Shown: in pieces, positions 54,144-63,056 of the stretch
How the letters are laid out: every line of letters begins with the position of its first letter
Position numbering within the stretch: the stretch's first letter is position 1
Source of the DNA: Pseudomonas sp. Root71
GTDB lineage: Bacteria > Pseudomonadota > Gammaproteobacteria > Pseudomonadales > Pseudomonadaceae
Direction of reading: 5' to 3'
Length of the DNA stretch: 64,000 nucleotides
Assembly (NCBI RefSeq): GCF_001429045.1
Contig: NZ_LMHY01000022.1
Span: forward strand, 204,724-268,723
Notes under the pieces: model-generated
What the model saw: only the letters and a program-made list of their open reading frames with translations
What the model was told of the DNA's origin: nothing
The model's database searches: none
Program-made: the position numbers and the translations under genes

Positions 54144-55048
54144 AACAATCGTTCCCCACAGGCATTGAATGACTCAACCAGATGGTCAATCCAGGCGCGT
54201 ACCGCCGGCATGACTCCGCGTCGATGAGGATAGACCGCTTGCAGCCAGCCACCGGGCAACGACCAGTCGGGCAACAACTGCACCAGCGAACCGTTTGCCA
54301 GTTCCTGCTCGCAATACATCATGGGCAGCATGGTGAAGCCCAGGCCGGAGAGGGTGCTGGCCTTGCGCACGATAAAGTCATCGATGCCCAGCCGGGCCTC
54401 GAGCGCCAGTTCACAACTTTTGCCTTTTTGATCCAGCAGGCGGATGTGCACCAGGCGGTCGGCTTCCAGGGCACCGAGCACCGGCAGGCTTTTCAGATCT
54501 TCGGGATGGTTGATCTCACGGCCAAGCAGGAAGCCGGGACTGGCGACCATCAGCATCTGCGCCTGACGCAGGCGGCGAGTGACCAGCAGCGGGTCTTCGT
54601 CTCCCAGTTCCCGCACACGCAGGGCTACGTCGATGCCTTCGTTCACCAGGTCGACCCGGCGGTTGAGCAACATCACCTCCAGCTGGACTTGCGGAAACCG
54701 TTCCAGAAAGTCGCTGATCACCCCCGGCAATATTTCGTGGGCCAGCCCGACGGGGCAGGACACCCGCAAGCGTCCGCGGGGCTCGCTGGACATGCTGGCC
54801 ACGGCTTCGTCGGCCATTTCCGCCTCCAGCAGCATCGCCTGGCAGTGCCTGAGGTAACGTTCACCGACGGCCGTCAGCTTCAGTTGTCGGGTGGTGCGTT
54901 GCAGTAATCGTGCGCCAAGACGTTCTTCCAGTTCGGCGATGCGCCGTGACAATCGGGACTTGGGGATGCCCAGCAAACGCCCGGCTGCGGCGAATCCCCC
55001 GGCTTCCACGACTTTGGCAAAGTAATACAGGTCGTTGAGGTCTTGCAT
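54140..55048 (-). CDS. LysR-family regulator, divergent from azoreductase
   Basis: 302-residue LysR-type regulator. The winged helix is MQDLNDLYYFAKVVEAGGFAAA with GIPKSRLSRRIAELEERLG, a form typical of quinone- or azo-responsive regulators that sit beside azoR. The effector domain begins at RGRLRVSCPVGLAHEI. It is 131 bp divergent from azoR and co-transcribed with the YjbR gene (4 bp overlap). It likely senses quinones or electrophiles (inference from context). Confidence 0.9.
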   Translation of the reverse strand: MQDLNDLYYFAKVVEAGGFAAAGRLLGIPKSRLSRRIAELEERLGARLLQRTTRQLKLTAVGERYLRHCQAMLLEAEMADEAVASMSSEPRGRLRVSCPVGLAHEILPGVISDFLERFPQVQLEVMLLNRRVDLVNEGIDVALRVRELGDEDPLLVTRRLRQAQMLMVASPGFLLGREINHPEDLKSLPVLGALEADRLVHIRLLDQKGKSCELALEARLGIDDFIVRKASTLSGLGFTMLPMMYCEQELANGSLVQLLPDWSLPGGWLQAVYPHRRGVMPAVRAWIDHLVESFNACGERLL

Positions 55049-55179
55049 GATGTGAATCCGATTGTTCTATCTGTGGGACGAACTATCGCATTGTTAGCGT
55101 CTAATCAGCTATTGGTTTCGTGTGTAGGATTAGTCCCATCAGATCGCCCTTGTGGGCGATCCTCACTTGGAGATCCCAC

Positions 55180-55791
55180 ATGAAATTGCTGCATATCGAT
55201 TCGAGCATCCTGGGCGACAACTCGGCTTCCCGTCAGTTGAGCGGCGAAGTCGTCAAGGCCTGGCAAGCCGCCGAGCCAACCGCCGTGGTGACCTACCGTG
55301 ACCTGGCCGCCGACGCCATCAGCCATTTCTCCGCCACCACCCTGGTCGCCGCCGGCACCACCGCTGAACTGCGCAACGCGGCACAACAGCACGAAGCCGA
55401 ACTGAGCGCCTCGACCCTGGCCGAATTCCTGGCTGCCGATGCCGTGGTGATTGCCGCACCGATGTACAACTTCACCATCCCGACTCAACTCAAAGCCTGG
55501 ATCGACCGCATCGCCGTTGCCGGCCAGACCTTCCGTTACACCGAAGCCGGCCCTGAAGGCCTGTGCGGCGGCAAGAAAGTCGTGATCGTCTCGACTTCCG
55601 GTGGCATGCACGCCGGCCAGGCGACCGGTGTTGCCCACGAAGAGTATTTGAAGGTGCTGTTCGGTTTCATCGGCATCACCGATATCGAAATCGTGCGTGC
55701 CGAAGGACTGTCTTACGGTGACGACGTACGCAACAAGGCCATGAGCGCTGCCCACGCACAAATCAGCGAGCAATTGTTCGCCGCAGCGTAA
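55180..55791 (+). CDS. azoR: FMN-dependent NADH-azoreductase
   Basis: 203-residue flavodoxin-fold NADH:quinone/azo oxidoreductase. The FMN phosphate-binding region is [17 protein letters not shown], with the API/PMYNF motif [19 protein letters not shown] and the STSGGMHAG loop. It reduces quinones by two electrons and thereby detoxifies them. ATG 55180 follows TTGGAG; the upstream extension to 55120 is not used. Divergent LysR gene upstream. Confidence 0.93.
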   Translation: MKLLHIDSSILGDNSASRQLSGEVVKAWQAAEPTAVVTYRDLAADAISHFSATTLVAAGTTAELRNAAQQHEAELSASTLAEFLAADAVVIAAPMYNFTIPTQLKAWIDRIAVAGQTFRYTEAGPEGLCGGKKVVIVSTSGGMHAGQATGVAHEEYLKVLFGFIGITDIEIVRAEGLSYGDDVRNKAMSAAHAQISEQLFAAA

Positions 55792-55958
55792 GGCTTGCGT
55801 AAAAGTAGGCAGCCGTTCAGGTAAAGCCCCAAAAACTCTGTATTCTGGTTACGCAAGTACCAGTTGCGGAGTTTTTTGTTTCTGGTCGTTTCAGGCTGTG
55901 GCCCGACTTATGCAGTCCAGGGTGTACGTCTCAAGTCCGGTAACAAGGTGGGGCATCC

Positions 55959-56996
55959 ATGATGCGTCTTTGTGCAGCTTTACTGATTTGCCTGCTAAGC
56001 AGCCTGAATACAGTGCACGCCGCACCAGCACCGCATCCTCACTGGAGCGTCGGCTTCCATGAGATGACTTTTCTCGACCCGCTGGACCTGCAGCCGATGC
56101 GGGCCATCGCCTTCTATCCTTCCAGTGATCGGGAGCACACCAGCAAGCTTGAGGGTTACACCGTCGAAGCCGGGGAGGACACCAAGGTCGCCATCGGCCG
56201 GTTCCCGATGCTGATGCTGTCCCACGGCAACACCGGTACTCCCCTGGCCCTGCACGACCTTGCCACGTCGCTGGCGCGCAAAGGCTTTGTCGTGGTGGCG
56301 GTGATTCACCCCGGTGACAACTCCAGGGATCACAGCCGACTCGGTACTTTGAGTAACCTGTATGGCCGGCCGATCCAGATCTCCGAAGCCATTACCGCGA
56401 CCTTGGGCGACCCTATGCTGTCGCCGTTCGTCAATGCCAACCAGGTAGGGGTCATCGGTTACTCGGCCGGTGGTGAGACTGCATTGATCCTGTCCGGCGC
56501 GACCCCGGACCTGGATCGTCTGCGCCGATACTGCCAGGAGCGCCCGGACGACCGCGATGCGTGCAACACCCAGGGCGAATTGATTGTCGACCGCGACGAC
56601 CTGCAACCGGTGGCTGATCCTCGCGTCCACGCCTTGATGCTGATGGCGCCGTTGAGCCTGAAGTTCGGCCGCCACACCCTGGCCGATGTGCATGTGCCGG
56701 TGCTGCTCTACAGCGGCGATGGCGACAAGTTGGTGGCTGTCGACAAGAACGCCGCGGCACTGGCGCGTAAACTGCCGACCGCGCCGGACTTCAAACTGCT
56801 GGCCGGGGCAGGGCACTTCGTCTTCATGGCGCCGTGCAATGACGAGCAGATCGTGATCATGCCCGCGCTGTGCACCGATGCCGATGGCGTCGACCGGCAA
56901 GACATTCACCGCAATCTGATCGCTGAAGCCGGAAGCTTTTTCTCGCGCACCCTGGGCAGAGCAACCCGGGCCGGGATGCAGACCGCCGATCAATAG
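55959..56996 (+). CDS. Exported alpha/beta hydrolase
   Basis: 345-residue secreted or periplasmic hydrolase. The signal peptide is MMRLCAALLICLLSSLNTVHA. The nucleophile Ser is in VIGYSAGGETAL (GxSxG), the oxyanion region at LSHGNTGTPLAL, the Asp in LLYSGDGDKLV, and the His in AGAGHFVFMAP, all in correct order. It resembles the predicted dienelactone-hydrolase/platelet-activating-factor-acetylhydrolase-like proteins. Substrate unknown, probably an ester. Two adjacent ATGs (55959, 55962) are possible. A REP palindrome follows. Confidence 0.87.
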   Translation: MMRLCAALLICLLSSLNTVHAAPAPHPHWSVGFHEMTFLDPLDLQPMRAIAFYPSSDREHTSKLEGYTVEAGEDTKVAIGRFPMLMLSHGNTGTPLALHDLATSLARKGFVVVAVIHPGDNSRDHSRLGTLSNLYGRPIQISEAITATLGDPMLSPFVNANQVGVIGYSAGGETALILSGATPDLDRLRRYCQERPDDRDACNTQGELIVDRDDLQPVADPRVHALMLMAPLSLKFGRHTLADVHVPVLLYSGDGDKLVAVDKNAAALARKLPTAPDFKLLAGAGHFVFMAPCNDEQIVIMPALCTDADGVDRQDIHRNLIAEAGSFFSRTLGRATRAGMQTADQ

Positions 56997-57002
56997 ATCC
57001 CT

Positions 57003-57076
57003 TTGTAGGAGCTGCCGAAGGCTGCGATCTTTTGATTTTAAGATCAAAAGATCGCAGCCTTCGGCAGCTCCTACAG
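57003..57076. repeat. REP-type palindrome
   Basis: Near-perfect inverted repeat of TGTAGGAGCTGCCGAAGGCT (left) and AGCCTTCGGCAGCTCCTACA (right), with GATTTTAAGATC between. Third copy of the element at 19.2 and 21.25 kb. It lies between convergent hydrolase and MFS genes. Confidence 0.9.
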
Positions 57077-57080
57077 GGAT

Positions 57081-58268
57081 TCAAGCCATGGCGCGGTGTT
57101 TCAACAGCAGGGTCAGCCCCAACCCCGTCACCGACAACAACGCCGCACTGAAGAAAATCCACGCATAACCCAGGTTCAACGCCACTGCGCCCATCAACGG
57201 GCCGGCGATGGCCAGCGCCAGGTCGAAAAACACAGCATAAGCACTCAGGCCTGCGCCCCGGCTGGAGTTGGGGACCTGTTTGATGGCCTCGACACCCAGC
57301 GCCGGATACACCAGGGACAGGCCAAATCCGGTCAGGCCGGCACCAATGAGCGCGTAACCGGTCGACGGTGCCAGCCACAGCAGCACCAGGCCAACGGTCT
57401 CAATGCACATGCAGGCAATGGCCGAGGTGAACCCGCCGAAACGGCTGATGGCGGAAATGAACAGCAGTCGCGACAGAATGAAACACGCGCCAAACACCGT
57501 CAGGCAGTAGGCCGCGCCGGACCAACCGCGATTGACGTAGTACAAGGTGATAAAGGTCGTCAGGGTGCCATAGCCAATGGACGCCAGGCTCAGGCTCGCG
57601 CCAAACGGCGCAATGCGTCCGAACACCGCCCAAAACGGCAAGCGTTCACCGCGCACCACCGGCACCGAGGGCTTGTTGCGAATCAACAGCAGTGCAACCA
57701 GGGCCAGCAGCGACAAGGCAATGCCCAGGCTGGCGTAACCCAGTTGTTGCACCATGACCACGCCCAGCGGCGCGCCAATGGCAATCGCCCCATAGGATGC
57801 GATGCCGTTCCAGGAAATCGACCGCGCAGTATGCTCGGCGCCCACCTGGCCCATGCACCAACTGATGGTGCCGACGCCGATCAACCCTTGGGCGATCCCC
57901 AGCAACAGGCGCCCGGCGATCAGGATCAGCAGGCTGAGCAAGGGAAAACCTTGCAACAGGGTCGACAGCCAGGTCAGCACGCCGCTGAGCACAATCCCGC
58001 ACAAGCCATAGATGATTGCGCGCTTGGTACCAACGCTGTCGGACATCCGCCCGGCCATGGGGCGGCTGAGCAGGGTGGCGAGGTATTGCGAGCCGATCGT
58101 CAACCCGGCCACGATGGCGCTGAACCCGAGTTGTTCATGGACATAACCCGGCAAAACGGCAATCGGCAATCCGATGCAGAGGAAGGCAATGAAGGTATAG
58201 AAGACGATAGAGACGATCTGCAGGGTGATCGCCATGGAGCTTTGCGCAGGCACTTGCGGCACAGACAT
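57081..58268 (-). CDS. MFS transporter
   Basis: 395-residue major facilitator with 12 predicted transmembrane segments. The family motif after helix 2 reads SRPMAGRMSDSVGTKRAI, and motif GRLLLGIAQGLIGVGTISW is in helix 4. It resembles the YhhS/YfcJ group of arabinose- or drug-type exporters. It is transcribed alone. The start MSVPQVPAQSSM at 58268 is plausible. Substrate unknown. Confidence 0.88.
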   Translation of the reverse strand: MSVPQVPAQSSMAITLQIVSIVFYTFIAFLCIGLPIAVLPGYVHEQLGFSAIVAGLTIGSQYLATLLSRPMAGRMSDSVGTKRAIIYGLCGIVLSGVLTWLSTLLQGFPLLSLLILIAGRLLLGIAQGLIGVGTISWCMGQVGAEHTARSISWNGIASYGAIAIGAPLGVVMVQQLGYASLGIALSLLALVALLLIRNKPSVPVVRGERLPFWAVFGRIAPFGASLSLASIGYGTLTTFITLYYVNRGWSGAAYCLTVFGACFILSRLLFISAISRFGGFTSAIACMCIETVGLVLLWLAPSTGYALIGAGLTGFGLSLVYPALGVEAIKQVPNSSRGAGLSAYAVFFDLALAIAGPLMGAVALNLGYAWIFFSAALLSVTGLGLTLLLKHRAMA

Positions 58269-58380
58269 GAGGGCTCGTTCGCGGGCGGCGGTGGGAGACC
58301 TGCATCATGGCGCGGTGTCGGGATAAAAGAAAGCAGGCTAACTACTTTTGCCGTGACATTATCACTGTTCCTCATGGCCT

Positions 58381-58447
58381 CTTCGCGAGCAAGCCCTCTC
58401 CCACAGGGGAACGCATTCCAAATGTGGGAGCGGGCTTGCTCGCGAAG
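58381..58447. repeat. REP doublet (REPIN-like), GTGGGAGC family
   Basis: Outer ends CTTCGCGAGCAAGCCCTCTC and GAGCGGGCTTGCTCGCGAAG pair across a short AACGCATTCC-type spacer. Same family as at 26.8 kb and (core only) 12.7 kb. It lies between the MFS promoter and the ybiT 3' end. Confidence 0.85.
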
Positions 58448-58482
58448 GATTCTCCACCCAGAAAATCCCACCCATGAAACGC

Positions 58483-58512
58483 AAAAAGCCCCGTCACATG
58501 GACGGGGCTTTT
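58483..58512. terminator. Terminator of ybiT
   Basis: Perfect stem AAAAAGCCCCGTC / GACGGGGCTTTT with an ACAT loop, A residues on the left and T residues on the right, so active in both directions. It follows the ybiT stop on the reverse strand. Confidence 0.88.
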
Positions 58513-58548
58513 CACTTGAGGCTTGCAGCTAAAGGCTTGTAGCTACCT

Positions 58549-60135
58549 TTAGAACACCACACCCTGGCTGCGCAGGTAGTCGTCGTAGGTGCCGCTGAAG
58601 TCGGTCACGCCGTTAGGGCTCAACTCGATGATGCGGGTGGCCAGGGACGATACGAACTCACGGTCGTGGCTGACGAAGATCAGCGTGCCCGGGTAGTTTT
58701 CCAGCGCCAGGTTCAGCGCTTCGATCGATTCCATGTCCAGGTGGTTGGTCGGTTCGTCCATCACCAGTACGTTCGGCTTTTGCAGGATCAGCTTGCCGAA
58801 CAGCATGCGGCCTTGCTCACCACCGGAGATGACCTTGACTGACTTGAGGATTTCGTCGTTGGAGAACAGCATGCGGCCCAAAGTGCCGCGAATGATCTGC
58901 TCGCCCTGAGTCCACTGGCCCATCCAGTCGAACAGGCTGACGTCGTCTTCGAAGTCATGGGCGTGGTCCTGGGCGTAGTAGCCCAGTTCCGCGCTTTCAG
59001 TCCACTTCACGGAACCGGCGTCCGGGGTCAGTTCGCCCATCAGGGTGCGCAGCAGGGTGGTCTTGCCGATACCGTTCGGGCCGATGATCGCCACACGCTC
59101 GCCGGCTTCGACGGTGAAGCTGAAGTTCTTGAACAGGGTCTTGCCGTCGAAGCCCTTGGACATCTGCTCGATGGTCACGGCCTGGCGGTGCAGCTTCTTG
59201 GTCTGTTCGAAGCGGATGAACGGGCTCACGCGGCTCGATGGCTTGACTTCGGCCAGCTGGATCTTGTCGATCTGCTTGGCGCGGGAAGTGGCCTGCTTGG
59301 CTTTCGAGGCGTTGGCCGAGAAGCGGCTGACGAAGGTTTGCAGTTCGGAGATCTGGGCTTTCTTCTTGGCGTTGTCCGACAGCAGTTGCTCGCGGGACTG
59401 GGTCGCCGCCGTCATGTACTCGTCGTAGTTGCCCGGGAACAGGCGCAGCTCGCCGTAGTCCAGGTCAGCCATGTGGGTGCAGACGCTGTTGAGGAAGTGA
59501 CGGTCGTGGGAAATGATGATCATGGTGCTGTTACGCGCCTTGAGGATCGTTTCCAGCCAGCGAATGGTGTTGATGTCCAGGTGGTTGGTCGGTTCGTCGA
59601 GCAACAGCACTTCAGGATCGGAGAACAGTGCCTGGGCCAGCAATACCCGCAGTTTCCAGCCTGGAGCCACTTCGGACATCGGGCCGAAATGCTGTTCCAG
59701 GGGGATACCCAGGCCCAGCAGCAGTTCACCGGCGCGGGATTCAGCGGTGTAGCCGTCCATCTCTGCGAATTCGGTTTCCAGCTCGGCCACGGCCATGCCG
59801 TCCGCTTCGCTCATTTCCGGCAGCGAATAGATGCGGTCGCGCTCGGCCTTGACCTTCCACAGCTCTTCGTGACCCATGATCACGGTGTCGATCACGGTGA
59901 ATTCTTCGTAGGCGAACTGGTCCTGGCGCAATTTACCCAGGCGCACGTTCGGCTCCAGCATGACCTGGCCGCCGGACGGCTCGAGGTCATTGCCGAGAAT
60001 CTTCATGAAGGTCGACTTGCCGCAACCGTTGGCGCCGATCAGACCGTAACGGTTGCCACCGTTGAATTTGACCGAGACGTTTTCGAAGAGCGGCTTGGCG
60101 CCGAACTGCATCGTGATGTTAGCTGTAGAAATCAA
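58549..60135 (-). CDS. ybiT: ABC-F ATPase, YbiT type
   Basis: 528-residue ABC-F protein with two nucleotide-binding domains and no membrane segments. It acts on ribosomes as a translation factor. Walker A motifs are GANGCGKST and GPNGIGKTT; Walker B motifs [11 protein letters not shown] and [11 protein letters not shown]; signatures [11 protein letters not shown] and [11 protein letters not shown]. The linker (about residues 240-320) contains the helical P-site tRNA interaction motif region ([16 protein letters not shown]). Length and linker match YbiT rather than EttA or Uup. Start [12 protein letters not shown]. Confidence 0.93.
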   Translation of the reverse strand: MISTANITMQFGAKPLFENVSVKFNGGNRYGLIGANGCGKSTFMKILGNDLEPSGGQVMLEPNVRLGKLRQDQFAYEEFTVIDTVIMGHEELWKVKAERDRIYSLPEMSEADGMAVAELETEFAEMDGYTAESRAGELLLGLGIPLEQHFGPMSEVAPGWKLRVLLAQALFSDPEVLLLDEPTNHLDINTIRWLETILKARNSTMIIISHDRHFLNSVCTHMADLDYGELRLFPGNYDEYMTAATQSREQLLSDNAKKKAQISELQTFVSRFSANASKAKQATSRAKQIDKIQLAEVKPSSRVSPFIRFEQTKKLHRQAVTIEQMSKGFDGKTLFKNFSFTVEAGERVAIIGPNGIGKTTLLRTLMGELTPDAGSVKWTESAELGYYAQDHAHDFEDDVSLFDWMGQWTQGEQIIRGTLGRMLFSNDEILKSVKVISGGEQGRMLFGKLILQKPNVLVMDEPTNHLDMESIEALNLALENYPGTLIFVSHDREFVSSLATRIIELSPNGVTDFSGTYDDYLRSQGVVF

Positions 60136-60612
60136 AGGTTTTTCCTGCGAAGCATTCAGAGTAGCTAGGGGTGCGGCAGTACCGGTTCAGTACCCGTTCC
60201 ACTGTCCGGACCCGGGGACATTCATCCCGATCGGCAGTGGAAGATCCATCTGGCATCAAGTGGACAGCAGCATGTGGCGCGCCTGGCCCGAGTCAATGTG
60301 CGCTGAAAGGGGGATTTTCCCGCTCTCAACCTGGGGGCGCGTAAAGTTTGGCGGCGATTGTACTGGTCTGGCTCTTTAAACGATAGGGCGATGAGGCCTA
60401 TGCAACGCTTTGACGGTTTTTGCGGACACATTTTCACAGTTACAGGTTAACTATTGGTTACAAACTGTGGCTAAAATGCCATCTAACAGCTGAACGGTGA
60501 CCAATCGGCGTAGCTGGATGGCGCCAAGGGGCCGCTGTTTCGTATTCAACCGCTGCACAAGACCCGGGGACCGGCATGCCGGTAAAGGGCGCAGTTTGTA
60601 TACTTCCGACCT
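60136..60612. other. 477-bp intergenic region, no gene supported
   Basis: Divergent region between ybiT and lpxO. AT-rich stretches (GGTTAACTATTGGTTACAAACTG near 60450 and TAAAAT near 60473) could carry promoters. Short ORFs on either strand lack ribosome sites or recognisable protein content. Confidence 0.5.
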
Positions 60613-61524
60613 GTGACGATTTCCGTGAAACTGATCATTGCCGTTATTTACATTGTCTCTATTGCGTACGTCCACCTGCGTGGCCGAGTGCGCCACAAGC
60701 TGGGCCGCCAGTTGAGTGATCACTCGACGTTCCTGGCGCCGATCAACTGCTTTCTTTATCTGTTCTCGAAAATCCCCAACAAGCCGTATCTCGATCCGGC
60801 TGATTTTCCCGACCTGAGCCCCTTGCAGGCACATTGGGAAGAAATTCGCGTCGAAGGCCAGAACTTGCTTCACGCCGGCGAGATCAAGCGTTCGAACCAA
60901 TACGATGACGTCGGTTTCAACTCGTTTTTCAAGACCGGCTGGAAGCGCTTTTATCTCAAGTGGTATGGCGATAGCCACCCGTCGGCCATGAAGCTCTGCC
61001 CGCGCACCACCGAACTGGTGCAGGGCATCGGCTCGATCAAGGCGGCGATGTTCGCCGAGTTGCCACCGGGCTCCAGACTGGTGCGCCACCGCGACCCGTA
61101 TGCCGGTTCGTACCGTTATCATCTCGGGCTGGACACACCCAACGCCGAAGGTTGCTACATCAATGTCGATGGCCAGAACTACCATTGGCGTGATGGCGAA
61201 GCGGTGATGTTCGATGAGACCTACATTCATTACGCAGAGAACACCACGCCACACAATCGCATCATCCTGTTCTGCGACGTCGAACGGCCCATGAAGTATC
61301 GGTGGGCGGCGGCTTTCAATCGCTGGTTCAGCCGTAATGTCATGTCGGCGGCAGGTGCACCGAACGAGGACGGAGACCACACCGGCGGGCTCAACCGGCT
61401 GTTCAGCAAGGTCTACAAGGTGCGCCTGCGCGCCAAGGAACTGAAAAAGCGCAACCGCAAGCTTTACTACCTGCAGAAGTGGTCGATCTTTGCCGGGTTG
61501 CTGGCGGTCTTCATTCTTATCTGA
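60613..61524 (+). CDS. lpxO: Lipid A hydroxylase LpxO (aspartyl/asparaginyl beta-hydroxylase family)
   Basis: 303-residue membrane-linked Fe(II)/2-oxoglutarate dioxygenase that adds a 2-hydroxyl to a lipid A secondary acyl chain. A first transmembrane helix (VKLIIAVIYIVSIAYV) is followed by the catalytic domain, with iron ligands in LVRHRDPYAGSYRYHLGL (His, Asp) and ETYIHYAEN (His), then a C-terminal hydrophobic helix. The start is GTG at 60613. Length and layout match LpxO of Pseudomonas; which of the lpxO paralogues it is cannot be said. Confidence 0.9.
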   Translation: MTISVKLIIAVIYIVSIAYVHLRGRVRHKLGRQLSDHSTFLAPINCFLYLFSKIPNKPYLDPADFPDLSPLQAHWEEIRVEGQNLLHAGEIKRSNQYDDVGFNSFFKTGWKRFYLKWYGDSHPSAMKLCPRTTELVQGIGSIKAAMFAELPPGSRLVRHRDPYAGSYRYHLGLDTPNAEGCYINVDGQNYHWRDGEAVMFDETYIHYAENTTPHNRIILFCDVERPMKYRWAAAFNRWFSRNVMSAAGAPNEDGDHTGGLNRLFSKVYKVRLRAKELKKRNRKLYYLQKWSIFAGLLAVFILI

Positions 61525-61543
61525 TTTTCGGTGTGGCGTACCT

Positions 61544-61573
61544 GGGCTTCGCGAGCCTGCTCGCGAAGAAGCC
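61544..61573. terminator. Hairpin between lpxO and ku
   Basis: Inverted repeat GGCTTCGCGAG / CTCGCGAAGAAGCC around CCTG. It shares the TTCGCGAGC core with the REP family and lies between convergent genes. Confidence 0.65.
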
Positions 61574-61588
61574 GGGACATCCAGCGGA

Positions 61589-62449
61589 TCACTTACTGAC
61601 TTTCTTCCTGGCAACCGGTTTGCTGCCCGGCTTCGGCCTGGCCGCTGCTTTACCGGCACCTTTGCTGCCGAGGCTGCGCTTGAGCAGTTCGGTCAGGTCA
61701 ATGACATCCGCCGTTTTGCGCTCCTCTTCACCAGAAGCGGTTTCGACGTCTTCGATCTTGCCTTCACGGGCCTTTTTGTCCACCAGGGCCATGATCTTGT
61801 CCTCAAAGCCGTCCCGATAGTCATCCGGCGTCCACTCGGCACTCATGTCCTCCACCAGGCGCCTGGCCATGTCCCGTTCGCCCTTGGCCAGTTCGGGGCT
61901 GGTCACTTCGCTGCCCAGCGCCAGTTCATCGAGACTTCGCACCTCGGCCGGCCAGCGCAGCATCACCAGGACCAGCGCGGACTCCAAAGGCATCAGCGCG
62001 GCCAGGTGCTGGCGGGTATGCAAGACCACGCGGGCGAGGGCAACCTTGCCGGTTTTGGTCAGGGTTTCGCGCAGCAGTGCATAGACTTTGCCGCCGCGCT
62101 TGTCGGGGGCCAGGTAGTAAGGCGTGTCGATGTTCTGCAAGGGAATCTGCTTGCCGTCGACAAAGGAAAAAATGTCGATGGTCTGGGTCGAGAGTGGGTG
62201 AGCGGAACGGATCTCCTCTTCACTGAGCACCACGTACCGGCCCTTTTCGTATTGCACACCCTTGACGATGTGCTCCCTGGTGACCTCCTTGCCCGTGACT
62301 TTGTTGACCCGCTTGTAGCCCACCGGGTCCATGCTGCGGCTGTCGAGCCAATCGAAATCGACGCCTCGGGAGGACGTTGCCGAGACCAGCGCCACGGGGA
62401 TGTGCACCAGTCCGAAGCTGATTGCGCCTTTCCAGATTGCCCGTGCCAT
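61589..62449 (-). CDS. ku: Ku protein, non-homologous end joining
   Basis: 286-residue bacterial Ku homodimer subunit that binds DNA double-strand ends and recruits LigD. The start MARAIWKGAISFGLVHIPVAL and blocks FDWLDSRSMDPVGYKRVNK and QIDIFSFVDGKQI-like residues (QTIDIFSF) are typical. The C-terminal 50 residues are Lys/Pro/Ala-rich (KAAARPKPGSKPVARKK), the extended basic tail used for DNA threading and LigD stimulation. No ligD is adjacent. Confidence 0.95.
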   Translation of the reverse strand: MARAIWKGAISFGLVHIPVALVSATSSRGVDFDWLDSRSMDPVGYKRVNKVTGKEVTREHIVKGVQYEKGRYVVLSEEEIRSAHPLSTQTIDIFSFVDGKQIPLQNIDTPYYLAPDKRGGKVYALLRETLTKTGKVALARVVLHTRQHLAALMPLESALVLVMLRWPAEVRSLDELALGSEVTSPELAKGERDMARRLVEDMSAEWTPDDYRDGFEDKIMALVDKKAREGKIEDVETASGEEERKTADVIDLTELLKRSLGSKGAGKAAARPKPGSKPVARKKVSK

Positions 62450-62641
62450 GGTCGTCTACTCGCAGGTGATGTTCAGGTGACCTGCGGTCCTGGGCAAAAG
62501 TTTCTGTGGGCTGCGCGCCGGCTCCCTGGCTGGATCAACCGGGTGCAACCTCTTGCCGGGGAGTTTTTGGTTAACAAATCCGAACCTCGGGCGTAGCGTG
62601 GTATCGAAGTCCTTATCCACGCGGACGCAGAGAGGCACCCC

Positions 62642-62989
62642 ATGAACCGATACGTGTCTGGCGCCATTGCACTGGCCTTGAGTGGCATATTGGGCCCCTT
62701 GGTCCAGGCTGACGACCCTGCTTCGTTGCAGTTGGCCCAGAACCTGCCGGGCAGCACCAGCAACAATCCTTACAACAGCCCGATCCGGCGGGCCAATCCC
62801 AACAGTATGCAAGGCACTCAACCCAGCGCCCCGGCCATTCGCGGACCCAATACCGTGCCGGTCCCACGCCCGCCGACGCTGGACAACGGTGGCATCGGTA
62901 ATCGCTATCCCGACCGGACAGCGCCCGCCAGCCCACCGAAATTCATTCCCAATCCACCCCCACGAGACACCGGCACCAGCAACCGTTGA
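62642..62989 (+). CDS. Exported proline-rich small protein of unknown function
   Basis: 115-residue protein with a signal peptide (MNRYVSGAIALALSGILGPLVQA) and a mature part rich in Pro, Asn, Arg and Ser (NLPGSTSNNPYNSPIRRANPN, VPVPRPPTLDNGG, PKFIPNPPPRDTG). Such sequence is likely unfolded in the periplasm or at the surface. AGAGAGGCACCCC precedes the ATG. It is followed 67 bp later by the sugar dehydrogenase gene. No family recognised. Confidence 0.75.
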   Translation: MNRYVSGAIALALSGILGPLVQADDPASLQLAQNLPGSTSNNPYNSPIRRANPNSMQGTQPSAPAIRGPNTVPVPRPPTLDNGGIGNRYPDRTAPASPPKFIPNPPPRDTGTSNR

Positions 62990-63056
62990 GTGGCAGGCGT
63001 GACGTCTACCCGCTACTTTTCACCAAGTCTCATTTCCATCAGAAAAGGAATCCTGC

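Noticed and set aside
57096..58532. 478-codon plus-strand ORF
   Set aside because: Antisense to the MFS gene and runs through the REP doublet; Gln/Arg-rich artefact.
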